Origin: Odoribacter sp.
Lineage (GTDB): Bacteria > Bacteroidota > Bacteroidia > Bacteroidales > Muribaculaceae
DNA: 64,000 bases
Direction of reading: 5' to 3'
NCBI GenBank assembly: GCA_023663145.1
Contig: JAMPHZ010000001.1
Span: 1-64,000, forward strand
Position 1 is the stretch's first letter. Each line of letters begins with the position of its first letter. Below the pieces are notes generated by a model. The model was not told where the DNA came from, made no database searches, and was given only the letters and a program-made list of their open reading frames with translations. Position numbers and translations under genes: made by a program. This document shows positions 44,535 through 52,275 of the stretch, piece by piece.

Positions 44535-46145
44535 TTATTCGAACGCGCCCATCTTGAGCAGATTGACTTCTTCTTGTGTGAGGTAACGCCAACGGCCGCG
44601 GGGGAGGTTCTTTTTAGTCAGGCCGGCAAAGTACACGCGGTCAAGCTTGGTCACATGATATCCGAGGCTCTCGAATATACGGCGTACGATGCGGTTGCGG
44701 CCCGAATGGATCTCTATGCCGGCTTGGTTGCGGTCGGTTTCGGTGGCATAGGATATGGCGTCGGCATGGATAGGGCCGTCTTCGAGCTCTATGCCATCGG
44801 CTATGCGCTGCATGTCTTCTTCCGCGATGTCCTTGTCACACCACACATGATATATTTTTTTCTTTACATATTTGGGATGAGTCAGCTTAGATGCAAGATC
44901 ACCGTCATTGGTGAGCAGCAGCACACCGGTTGTGTTGCGGTCAAGACGTCCCACAGGGTAAATACGCTCGGTGCAGGCACCTTTAACGTAATCCATCACT
45001 GTGGTGCGGTCCTGCGGATCCTCGCTTGTGGTGACACAGTCTTTGGGCTTGTTGAGCAAGATGTAGCATTTGCTTTCGAGTGCCACTACCTTGTCATCAT
45101 ATTCCACTACATCGCTGTGGCATATCTTGGTGCCCAATTCGGTCACTACATTTCCGTTAACCTTTACAAGTCCTTGCTGAATGAATTCATCGGCTTCGCG
45201 GCGCGAGCATATGCCTGCGTTGCTCATGAACTTGTTCAGACGGATCGTTTCATTTGGATCAGGTATCGGCATTTCATATTCTATGCGCTTCGGACGCGGA
45301 GTGAAGCTCTTGCCGCGGCCGGGGAAGATACCGCCTTGCTGTCCGTTGCGGCGCTGCTGGCCCTGATTGTTGCGGTTGTATCCGCCCTGCTGATTGTTGC
45401 GGTTGTATCCGCCCTGCTGATTGTTGCGGTTGTATCCGCCCTGCTGTCCGTTGCGGTTGTATCCGCCCTGCTGTCCGTTGCGGTTGTATCCGCCTTGCTG
45501 TCCGTTGCGGTTGTATCCGCCCTGCTGGTTGTTGCGGTTGTATCCGCCCTGCTGATTGTTGCGGTTGTATCCGCCCTGCTGATTGTTGCGGTTATATCCG
45601 CCCTGCTGATTGTTGCGGTTGTATCCGCCCTGCTGGTTGTTGCGGTTGTATCCGCCCTGTTGGTTGTTGCGGTTGTATCCGCCCTGAGGGCGGGACTGAC
45701 CGTAAGGACGCGGTTGGTAACCTTGTTGACGCGGTTGATAGCCTTGTGACTGATTGTCATCGTTGCCTTGACCTAACGGTGACGACTCATTGTCGCGGTT
45801 TGAAAGGCTATATTCGCTGTTGTAAGGGCGGTAATTCTGGGGACGGTTTTGATTATATGAGTGTTGGGGATTGTAAGGGCGCTGTTGGCCGTAAGGACGA
45901 CGTTCAATGTGGTTGTCTGTGCCGATTCCCTGGGTATCGTTGTCGCGGCGAGGATATGACACGCGTTCAAAACGTGGCCGATCGCCGGTGCTTTCTTCTG
46001 GATTTGGTGTGATGTGAGGCGTCATGCCTATGCGCGGACGCTTGGATTTCTTTTCTCCTCCGTTGTTATCGATAACATCCATGTCTTTAAAGATTTTTTG
46101 GTCTTCTGGGTTGGTTAATTGTTTAATTCTTGTTTTTTGTCTCAT
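44535..46145 (-). CDS. RluB/RsuA-family pseudouridine synthase with long N-terminal Gly/Asn/Gln repeat region
   Basis: A 536-residue protein. About 295 N-terminal residues are low complexity: a basic segment, a Tyr/Pro/Gln-rich segment and twelve tandem copies of GGYNRN(N/G)QQ. The C-terminal 240 residues are a normal pseudouridine synthase: an S4 RNA-binding domain ([20 protein letters not shown]) and a catalytic domain with Asp in [19 protein letters not shown]. It would isomerise a uridine in 23S or 16S rRNA (RluB group most likely). The repeat region is unusual for the enzyme and resembles RNA-binding disordered tails. It is 14 bp upstream of asnS. A -7 box at 46270 gives a leader of about 120 bases. 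Confidence 0.9.
   Translation of the reverse strand: MRQKTRIKQLTNPEDQKIFKDMDVIDNNGGEKKSKRPRIGMTPHITPNPEESTGDRPRFERVSYPRRDNDTQGIGTDNHIERRPYGQQRPYNPQHSYNQNRPQNYRPYNSEYSLSNRDNESSPLGQGNDDNQSQGYQPRQQGYQPRPYGQSRPQGGYNRNNQQGGYNRNNQQGGYNRNNQQGGYNRNNQQGGYNRNNQQGGYNRNNQQGGYNRNGQQGGYNRNGQQGGYNRNGQQGGYNRNNQQGGYNRNNQQGGYNRNNQGQQRRNGQQGGIFPGRGKSFTPRPKRIEYEMPIPDPNETIRLNKFMSNAGICSRREADEFIQQGLVKVNGNVVTELGTKICHSDVVEYDDKVVALESKCYILLNKPKDCVTTSEDPQDRTTVMDYVKGACTERIYPVGRLDRNTTGVLLLTNDGDLASKLTHPKYVKKKIYHVWCDKDIAEEDMQRIADGIELEDGPIHADAISYATETDRNQAGIEIHSGRNRIVRRIFESLGYHVTKLDRVYFAGLTKKNLPRGRWRYLTQEEVNLLKMGAFE
45363..45683 (-). repeat. 27-bp tandem repeat array, 12 copies, inside the pseudouridine synthase gene
   Basis: Twelve in-frame 27-bp units encode GGYNRNNQQ or GGYNRNGQQ; by reading order in the protein the pattern is six NN, three NG, three NN. 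Units are nearly identical at the DNA level, differing at one or two third-codon or Asn/Gly positions. Such an array should be prone to slippage and length variation between strains without breaking the frame. Confidence 0.92.
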
Positions 46146-46269
46146 TTAGCTGCCTCGCGGCCAGCTTTGCTATGAGTTCCGGAATCGTTAGCTTAATCTA
46201 TTATTTGTTTTAAAGTATTATATGATAATTAGTTAAGTGCTACCTTAGAATAATGTTGAAACATCACTG

Positions 46270-46277
46270 CAAAGATA
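46270..46277 (-). promoter_or_regulatory. Putative -7 element of pseudouridine synthase-asnS operon
   Basis: TATCTTTG followed by CA on the minus strand, with no clear -33 box. It predicts a leader of about 120 bases with no open frame of note. Confidence 0.45.
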
Positions 46278-46363
46278 GTGAAAAATTTTTATTAATAACT
46301 ACCTCTGTGTAATAAAAGTTTTGGATGCCTGATGATTATTTTAGAAAAAATATGCAGGTTGTC

Positions 46364-46394
46364 TTGTGTATGTGCAATTTTTGTTGTAATTTCG
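46364..46394 (+). promoter_or_regulatory. Near-consensus promoter of holin-like gene
   Basis: TTG (46364-46366), a 20-bp spacer and TAATTTCG (46387-46394, one mismatch in the last box). The leader before ATG 46428 would be about 28 bases. Confidence 0.5.
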
Positions 46395-46427
46395 CAGTGT
46401 AAATCTAAAACATCTTAATCTAATACA

Positions 46428-46898
46428 ATGAATCAAGAATTAACTTTTACCGTGAAATGCATTGTCACGGCGGCCGGCGGATGGCTGTGGCAGGCTATTT
46501 ATCCCGCCATGCCTTTTCAAGTCGTATGTACCGTTATGGTTGCGGCTGATTTTATATCGGCAAGAAGGTTGGCAAGGCGTCTTGGCCGAAAAGTGCCTTC
46601 TAAACGTCAGTCGCTTAAATTCTCTTCTGCCAAATTTGGAAAAAGCCTCGCTAAAGTGGCCCGTATATATGGATTGCTCCTGCTCACGGCAATGGTGCAG
46701 CATGTAGTTATTCCCGAGGTCAACCTGTTGCGTTATATCTCTGCGGCTGTGTGCTTCTGGCAGGCGGTATCAATACTGGAGAACGAAGCCTCAGCCAATG
46801 ATGCCCAATGGGCTCGTGTTCTTGGCAAAATTCTGATTGACAAGACAGAGCGCCATCTGGGCATCTCACTTGACGAACTTAAAAGTTTAATAAAATAA
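46428..46898 (+). CDS. Holin-like small membrane protein (orphan)
   Basis: A 156-residue protein with about three hydrophobic segments (near residues 10-24, 28-43 and 78-110), a basic Arg/Lys cluster at 47-65 and an amphipathic C-terminal helix. The layout (MVAADFISARRL, then SSAKFGKSLAKVARIYGLLLLTAMVQ) resembles the phage_holin_4/toxin-secretion holin family found in Bacteroidetes phages and chromosomes. No lysin or other phage gene is nearby, so a prophage remnant or a domesticated membrane protein is possible. Similarity is weak and judged by eye. Confidence 0.5.
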   Translation: MNQELTFTVKCIVTAAGGWLWQAIYPAMPFQVVCTVMVAADFISARRLARRLGRKVPSKRQSLKFSSAKFGKSLAKVARIYGLLLLTAMVQHVVIPEVNLLRYISAAVCFWQAVSILENEASANDAQWARVLGKILIDKTERHLGISLDELKSLIK

Positions 46899-46989
46899 AT
46901 TTATCATAACCGTATAAAACATAAGTCAATAGTCAGATAACTGTCATCTATTTAAACTTAATAACTCATCATTGAAACTCGGTATTTGT

Positions 46990-47868
46990 TTAATTGCCGA
47001 AACTTAATATTGTAAAATATGCCGGATAACCTGAAGCTGTATATTCGCTTTCGTACGTTAATCTTATGAATTGATTGCCGGGCCCCCACCATGTGGTCTC
47101 TATACTGTTGCCGGAATTGTTGACACTGACAGGCGCGCCATAATTATTGGTGAGCATGGTATAGCTGATGTCGTAGCGGCTTGTGTCATAAATTGTGGAG
47201 GAGTACACAAATTGTGAAGCATATAATTGGCCTGCATTGTTGAAATACAAGGTTGCAGAGGGCCAATTCATGTTTAACATTGACACATCGTTGAGGCATA
47301 TGGTGTTGCTGCCATACGAATTGATAGAGTATCCGCTGTTGATAAGCGCATTAAGTGATATATTGAACGCAGTTCCCAATGTAATGCCCAGGATGCTGTT
47401 GATCGGGCGCCATCCCGGTGCCGGCCGCCAATGGGGTGGTGGTGTAGGGCGGTAGAAGGGCCGTGGAGGAGGAGTGTTGGGCCGCATGGGGCCGTAGCCG
47501 GGATGGCCGCCCGGAGGTCTGTGTCCCTGTGCCGGGCCACCGGGTCGGTACCCCGGATTCACAGGCCGTTGCGAACCGTTGCCCGGACGCTGTGGCCGGT
47601 TACCCGGTTGCTGCGGGCGGTTGCCAGGATGTTGCGGCTGATTGGGACGTGAAGAGGTCGGCGGTTGTTGTGGGCGGTTACCCAGTCCTTGTCCCTGATT
47701 ACCTGGTCGCGATGGCTGTGCCGGCCGTGATGGTTGCGACGGCGCTGTAGATGGCCGGTGGGTGCCTCCTCCGTTATTGTTGCGGCCACGTGTCTGTGCA
47801 TCGGCTGCCGGGAGTGCAAGCGCTCCGCACATTATCAATATCGTTACTGTCCTAAATAATCTTTTCAT
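46990..47868 (-). CDS. Secreted Pro/Gln/Arg-rich protein of unknown function
   Basis: A 292-residue exported protein. The signal peptide ends near residue 24 (PAADA/Q). Residues 25-150 are a disordered Pro/Gln/Arg/Gly/Asn region with repeats such as RPQQPGNRPQ. Residues 150-292 form a folded, aromatic and Asn-rich domain with short beta segments (ITLGTAFNISLNALINSGYSI). No family recognised. A -7-like TAAATTTG lies at 47897-47904 on the minus strand with a suboptimal 23-bp spacer to TTTG. It might be a cell-wall or surface-associated protein. Confidence 0.7.
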   Translation of the reverse strand: MKRLFRTVTILIMCGALALPAADAQTRGRNNNGGGTHRPSTAPSQPSRPAQPSRPGNQGQGLGNRPQQPPTSSRPNQPQHPGNRPQQPGNRPQRPGNGSQRPVNPGYRPGGPAQGHRPPGGHPGYGPMRPNTPPPRPFYRPTPPPHWRPAPGWRPINSILGITLGTAFNISLNALINSGYSINSYGSNTICLNDVSMLNMNWPSATLYFNNAGQLYASQFVYSSTIYDTSRYDISYTMLTNNYGAPVSVNNSGNSIETTWWGPGNQFIRLTYESEYTASGYPAYFTILSFGN

Positions 47869-48088
47869 AATTTTTTGTGCTTTATTATTTTGATAACAAA
47901 TTTAACCTCCGGTTTAACTGTATATGACAAAAAAATATTGATACAGGTATGTAACTGATGAATATACCGCCTTAGTAGGCATTTAAAACATTTTATATCT
48001 ACAATTGTTATAATCCTAAAGAATTTGCAATAGCATCTCTTAAACTGAAAACTATTATTATATTTATAAACTAAAAAACACACCTGTT

Positions 48089-49390
48089 ATGAACACAGCA
48101 CCTCTTCAGGGCATAAAAGTAGTTGATTTCACTAATGTGCAATCAGGACCCTCGTGTACACAAATGCTCGCGTGGCTTGGAGCCGACGTTGTAAAGATTG
48201 AACGTCCGGGCACCGGCGACGCCACCCGTAATGAACTTCAGTTTCTCCCCGACGAACCAAGTTATTATTTTCTCCAATTAAATTCTGATAAGAAATCACT
48301 CGCCCTTGACGCTGCCACAGCCGACGGCCGTGAAATCCTTACAAAACTCATTCAGGGAGCTGATATTTTTATAGAGAACCTTCATCCCGGCGCAATGGAT
48401 AAATTGGGCTTCAGTTGGGAGAACGTTCATAAAATCAATCCCCGTTGTATATACGGTACCATCAAGGGCTTCCCGCTTTCGTCACGTTTCGCTGACCTGA
48501 AAGCATATGAACCTGTAGCTCAGGTAACAGCCGGAGCGGCATCTACCACCGGCTGGTGGGAAGGTGACAATAATGTGCCCACTCAAAGCGGCGCGGCACT
48601 TGGTGATTCAAATACCGGCATGCACATGCTGATCGGCTTGCTTGCCGCGCTTATGCAGCGTGAAAAAACCGGAGAGGGATGTTATGTGTACCAATCGATG
48701 CACAATGCCTGTCTCAATCTTTGCCGTATCAAGACACGTGACCAGCTGACTCTTGACCGGCTCGGTTATCTTACCCAGTTCCCTCAATACCCGAATGGCA
48801 AGTTCAGTGATTTTGTCCCACGTTCCGGTAATCAGGAAGGCTCCGGCGTGCTTGGCTGGACATATAAGTGCAAGGGGTACGAGACTGATCCAAACGCTTA
48901 TGTATATGTGATACTGCAACGAGGTGCCAAAGATTTTGAGAAAGCCTGTCAGGCACTTGGTTTCGAGGATTGGCTCACCAATCCTGATTTCAACACAGCC
49001 GATGCCCGTGACCGTCATAAACAGGAGATATATGCTCGCATACAGCAGTTCTGTATTGATAAGGATAAATTCGAGGTAACCAAATTGCTGTCGGCTGCCG
49101 GTGTGCCCGTGGCTCCTGTGCTTTCGACAAAGGAAATCATGACTGATCAGAGCCTTTATGATGGCAATACTCTCGTGAAGATCAATCAGGGAGGTAATAT
49201 AGGTGAGTTCGTGACCGTGGGCGTGCCGTTTACAATGTCGAACTATCAGCCTACCTACGGCCCGTGTCCTACCTTGGGTGGCAACACCGAGGAGGTGCTT
49301 ACCTCTTTGGGCTTTACACCTGAACAGCAGGCCCAGTTCAAGGCCAACGGCACTACCGCACCCATACCAAAAGCTGCACCTTCTAAGTAA
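48089..49390 (+). CDS. frc: Formyl-CoA:oxalate CoA-transferase
   Basis: A 433-residue class III CoA-transferase that moves CoA from formyl-CoA to oxalate, giving oxalyl-CoA and formate. It aligns by eye along its length with the O. formigenes enzyme: VDFTNVQSGPSCTQMLAWLGA at the start, the catalytic Asp173 in GAALGDSNTGMH (Asp169 of O. formigenes), and YKCKGYETDPNAYVY. The mobile glycine loop (GGGG in O. formigenes and YfdW) reads EGSG here. Immediately downstream are oxc and an AEC transporter, so the call is much safer than for a lone class III transferase. No consensus TAnnTTTG promoter is visible upstream, which hints at special control. Confidence 0.93.
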   Translation: MNTAPLQGIKVVDFTNVQSGPSCTQMLAWLGADVVKIERPGTGDATRNELQFLPDEPSYYFLQLNSDKKSLALDAATADGREILTKLIQGADIFIENLHPGAMDKLGFSWENVHKINPRCIYGTIKGFPLSSRFADLKAYEPVAQVTAGAASTTGWWEGDNNVPTQSGAALGDSNTGMHMLIGLLAALMQREKTGEGCYVYQSMHNACLNLCRIKTRDQLTLDRLGYLTQFPQYPNGKFSDFVPRSGNQEGSGVLGWTYKCKGYETDPNAYVYVILQRGAKDFEKACQALGFEDWLTNPDFNTADARDRHKQEIYARIQQFCIDKDKFEVTKLLSAAGVPVAPVLSTKEIMTDQSLYDGNTLVKINQGGNIGEFVTVGVPFTMSNYQPTYGPCPTLGGNTEEVLTSLGFTPEQQAQFKANGTTAPIPKAAPSK

Positions 49391-49403
49391 TTAACCATAA
49401 AAC

Positions 49404-49440
49404 GGGAAGAACGCCAGACTCGGATCAAGGTGTTCTTCCC
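49404..49440 (+). terminator. Intercistronic hairpin between frc and oxc
   Basis: GGGAAGAACGCC (49404-49415) pairs with GGTGTTCTTCCC (49429-49440), 12 bp with one G-U pair and a 13-base loop. Only two Ts follow, so it may act as a partial terminator or an RNA-stability element that protects frc mRNA. Confidence 0.6.
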
Positions 49441-49464
49441 TTAACCGATTTCATACTAATTAAT

Positions 49465-51195
49465 ATGACAACAACGACTCCTTCCACCACACCCTCATAT
49501 CCCTCACAGGTAACCGGAATGTGGGTACTTGCCAAGGCTCTGGGTATGGTAGGTATTAAAGATATGTACGGACTGGTGGGTATTCCTGTCACTGACCTGG
49601 CTTATATCGCTCAGGAACAGGGAATACGTTTCGTGGGATTCCGCCACGAGCAACAGGCTGGCATGGCAGCCCAGACCCATGGTTACCTTACCGGCACCCC
49701 CGGCGTATTGCTTACCGTATCATCGCTCGGATTTCTGAACGGGCTCACCGCCACCATCAATGCCACTGTCAACTGTTATCCGATGATTCAGATTTCAGGA
49801 TCATCTCAACGCGAACCCATTGATCTTGATCAAGGCACCTATGAGGGTCTTGATCAACTTGCGGTAGCCCGGCCGTTGGTAAAGGCTGCCTATAGGGTTA
49901 ACCGTGTTGAGGATATTCCCACGGCTGTGGTGCGCGCTTACCGGGCCGCTATTTCAGGAAGGCCCGGCGGTGTGTATCTTGACGTAACAACTCCTTGCCT
50001 GGGGCAGATAATCGACCGTGATCAGGCCGAGGCTCTTTTCTATACCCCGGTAGATATGAATCCGGCCATGCCGCCGGCTCAGGAGGCTGTAGCCCGTGCA
50101 GCATCCATGATAGCATCAGCCAAACGCCCGGCCATTGTATTAGGTAAGGGTGCGGCCTATGCCCGTGTGGAAAATGAAGTGAAGAAACTCGTGGACACCA
50201 CCGGTATCCCTTATTTCTCAATGTCTATGGCCAAGGGACTTCTGCCTGACGATGCACCACTTAGTGCCATGGCTTGCCGGTCAACGATAATGGAGCAGAG
50301 TGATGTGGTGGTATTGATCGGTGCACGCCTCAACTGGCTTCTGTCACGCGGTCGCGGCAAATGGAGCAAGGACGTAAAATTCGTGCAACTTGACATTGAG
50401 CCTACCGAGATCGACTGCAATGTGCCTATTGCCGCACCAGTGGTTGGCGATCTCAAGAGTTCGCTTGACGCAATTCTTGCCGAGTTGCCCAATTATAAGA
50501 TGAGTATGGATCCAGCGTGGGTTCCTTCCCTGCAGGCGGAGACCAAGACCAAGAATGCCAAGTTCGCTGCCCGTCTGGCCGAGAATGCCGCTGCCAGCCC
50601 CATGAATCACTGGACCGCTCTGAATGCTATAAAGCCTATATTGGAAAGCAATCCGGATGTAATACTTGTAAATGAGGGCGCGAATACCCTTGACGACACC
50701 CGCGACACGATAAACATGAGCTTGCCCCGCCATCGTATTGATTGTGCTACATGGGCAATCATGGGCATGGGCATGGGATCGACAGTGGGAGCAGCGGTCG
50801 CCACCGGCAAGAGTGTGGTGGCCATAGAAGGAGACAGTGCGTTCGGTTTCTCGGGTATGGACTTTTCTACGGCATGTCGTTTCAATCTGCCTGTAACTGT
50901 TGTAATATTCAACAACGGTGGTATTTACAATGGTATTGGCAAGAATATGAGCGACTCAGGGGATCCTGCTCCAACTACCCTTGACATCAATGCCCGTTAT
51001 GATAAGTTGGGCGAGGCATTCGGTGCCGATACATATTATGTTACCACTCCCGAAGAACTCTCTACCGCTCTCAAGGCATCCATAGCCTCAAAGAAGCCTA
51101 CCTTGATTGATGTGCAGCTTGCGGCTGACTCAGGCAAGGAATCAGGGCATATTGGTTATCTGAATCCAGCCTCGTTGCAGCATATCACGGTATAA
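49465..51195 (+). CDS. oxc: Oxalyl-CoA decarboxylase
   Basis: A 576-residue thiamine-diphosphate enzyme that converts oxalyl-CoA to formyl-CoA and CO2, consuming a proton. Residues known in the O. formigenes enzyme are conserved: Glu62 in FRHEQQAG (Glu56), Tyr126-Glu127 in QGTYEGLDQ (Tyr120-Glu121), Tyr in NNGGIYNG (Tyr483) and Ser in KESGHIGYLN (Ser553). The ThDP/Mg motif runs from GDSAFGFSG to NNGG. It lies 74 bp after frc across a hairpin and 32 bp before an AEC transporter gene. Other ThDP enzymes such as acetolactate synthase lack these residues, so the identity is strong. Confidence 0.95.
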   Translation: MTTTTPSTTPSYPSQVTGMWVLAKALGMVGIKDMYGLVGIPVTDLAYIAQEQGIRFVGFRHEQQAGMAAQTHGYLTGTPGVLLTVSSLGFLNGLTATINATVNCYPMIQISGSSQREPIDLDQGTYEGLDQLAVARPLVKAAYRVNRVEDIPTAVVRAYRAAISGRPGGVYLDVTTPCLGQIIDRDQAEALFYTPVDMNPAMPPAQEAVARAASMIASAKRPAIVLGKGAAYARVENEVKKLVDTTGIPYFSMSMAKGLLPDDAPLSAMACRSTIMEQSDVVVLIGARLNWLLSRGRGKWSKDVKFVQLDIEPTEIDCNVPIAAPVVGDLKSSLDAILAELPNYKMSMDPAWVPSLQAETKTKNAKFAARLAENAAASPMNHWTALNAIKPILESNPDVILVNEGANTLDDTRDTINMSLPRHRIDCATWAIMGMGMGSTVGAAVATGKSVVAIEGDSAFGFSGMDFSTACRFNLPVTVVIFNNGGIYNGIGKNMSDSGDPAPTTLDINARYDKLGEAFGADTYYVTTPEELSTALKASIASKKPTLIDVQLAADSGKESGHIGYLNPASLQHITV

Positions 51196-51227
51196 TAGCT
51201 CTTATTTAACGTTTCAATATTATTGTC

Positions 51228-52205
51228 ATGGTACACATTATTTTATATGCCATAGTGCCTGTTCTGGTAATTATGCTGCTTGGATACTATTCGGGAAAGG
51301 CAGGCGCGTTTTCGGGTGATAATGCCCGTGTGCTCAACAAGGTTGTTTTAAACTATGCGTTGCCGGCAGCCTTGTTCATATCAATCGTCAAGGCCAACCG
51401 CCACATGCTTAGCGTGGACGTCAAGTTGACCATCATATCGTTTGTGGTGTTGATGGTATGTTTTTTCCTCGTATATTTTGTGTTCAAATATTTCTATAAG
51501 GACACTGTCGCTGAGTCGGCGGTATCGGCCTTGATCAGTGGTTCGCCTACGATCGGATTCCTTGGTTTTGCTGTTTTGCAGCCTATATTCGGTGACTCAG
51601 CGTCGGTAGGTCTTGTGATAGCCATTGTTGCCATAGAGGTAAATGCTCTGGGTATTCCTATCGGTCTTGCACTGCTTAATGCCGGTAATGCGCAACAGGC
51701 AGCAGCTCAGAATGGCGGCAAGAAGCCCAATCCGTGGCTTCCGGTAATCAATGCCTTGAAGCAGCCTGTGGCATGGGCGCCTATCCTGGCAGTGATATTG
51801 GTACTATGTGGGCTTAAGTGGCCGGCTTTTCTTGATCCGTCGTTCAAGCTTATTTCGGGCGCAAACGCTTCGGTAGCTGTATTCGCGGCCGGTATAACCC
51901 TTTCAGCTGTAAAGATCAAGATCAATGGTCAGGCTATCATGGGTTCATTTCTGAAACTGATCGTGATGCCTCTGGCACTGCTTGTAGTGGGTATCATCTT
52001 CAAGATGGATCCGCTTAACCTCAAGATGCTTGTGGTGTGCGGTGCACTTCCTCCCGCTTTCTCAGGTATAATCATTGCCAGCCGTTACAATTGTTATGTT
52101 GCCACCGGTACGTCATCCCTGGCGTTGTCAACGGTGCTTTTCATGGGATTCTGTCCGCTTTGGATATGGCTAACCGATGTAGCTCTCAAGATGTTCCCGT
52201 ATTGA
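51228..52205 (+). CDS. AEC-family transporter, probable oxalate (or oxalate/formate) carrier
   Basis: A 325-residue inner-membrane protein with about ten helices. The auxin efflux carrier pattern is visible: VLNKVVLNYALPAALFISIVK near residues 35-60, a central hydrophilic loop with Lys/Asn/Gln, and a second half starting ISGANASVAVFAAGITL. E. coli yfdV, next to yfdW (frc) and yfdU (oxc), is the same family. No OxlT-type antiporter is in the window, so this protein is the best candidate for oxalate entry or formate exit. The substrate is inferred from operon context. Confidence 0.85.
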   Translation: MVHIILYAIVPVLVIMLLGYYSGKAGAFSGDNARVLNKVVLNYALPAALFISIVKANRHMLSVDVKLTIISFVVLMVCFFLVYFVFKYFYKDTVAESAVSALISGSPTIGFLGFAVLQPIFGDSASVGLVIAIVAIEVNALGIPIGLALLNAGNAQQAAAQNGGKKPNPWLPVINALKQPVAWAPILAVILVLCGLKWPAFLDPSFKLISGANASVAVFAAGITLSAVKIKINGQAIMGSFLKLIVMPLALLVVGIIFKMDPLNLKMLVVCGALPPAFSGIIIASRYNCYVATGTSSLALSTVLFMGFCPLWIWLTDVALKMFPY

Positions 52206-52218
52206 TAAGGAATATTGA

Positions 52219-52275
52219 TTGAAAACAGCAATCCCGCATCACCGGCTTGAAGTGATGCGGGATTGCTGTTTTCAA
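52219..52275. terminator. Perfect 24-bp inverted-repeat bidirectional terminator
   Basis: Positions 52219-52242 and 52252-52275 are perfectly complementary around a 9-base loop. The stem is flanked by AAAA/TTTT, so it can terminate both the oxalate operon and the convergent dehydrogenase gene, whose TGA stop (52272-52274) lies within the stem. Confidence 0.9.

Noticed and set aside
44521-44592. N-terminal extension of asnS
   Set aside because: It overlaps the end of the pseudouridine synthase gene and does not match AsnS proteins.
45363-45683. Possible CRISPR array
   Set aside because: Repeats of 27 bp are directly abutting with no unique spacers, and they are in frame in a coding gene.
44388-45749. 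Long plus-strand open frame (453 codons) rich in VVSALL repeats, antisense to the pseudouridine synthase
   Set aside because: It is the reverse complement of the 27-bp repeat array and of a well-conserved enzyme gene. Its hydrophobic repeats come from the Gly/Asn/Gln codons read backwards.
45281-45760. Minus-strand frame with ADTTATISR repeats
   Set aside because: A shifted frame of the same repeat array; no domain and no plausible start signal.
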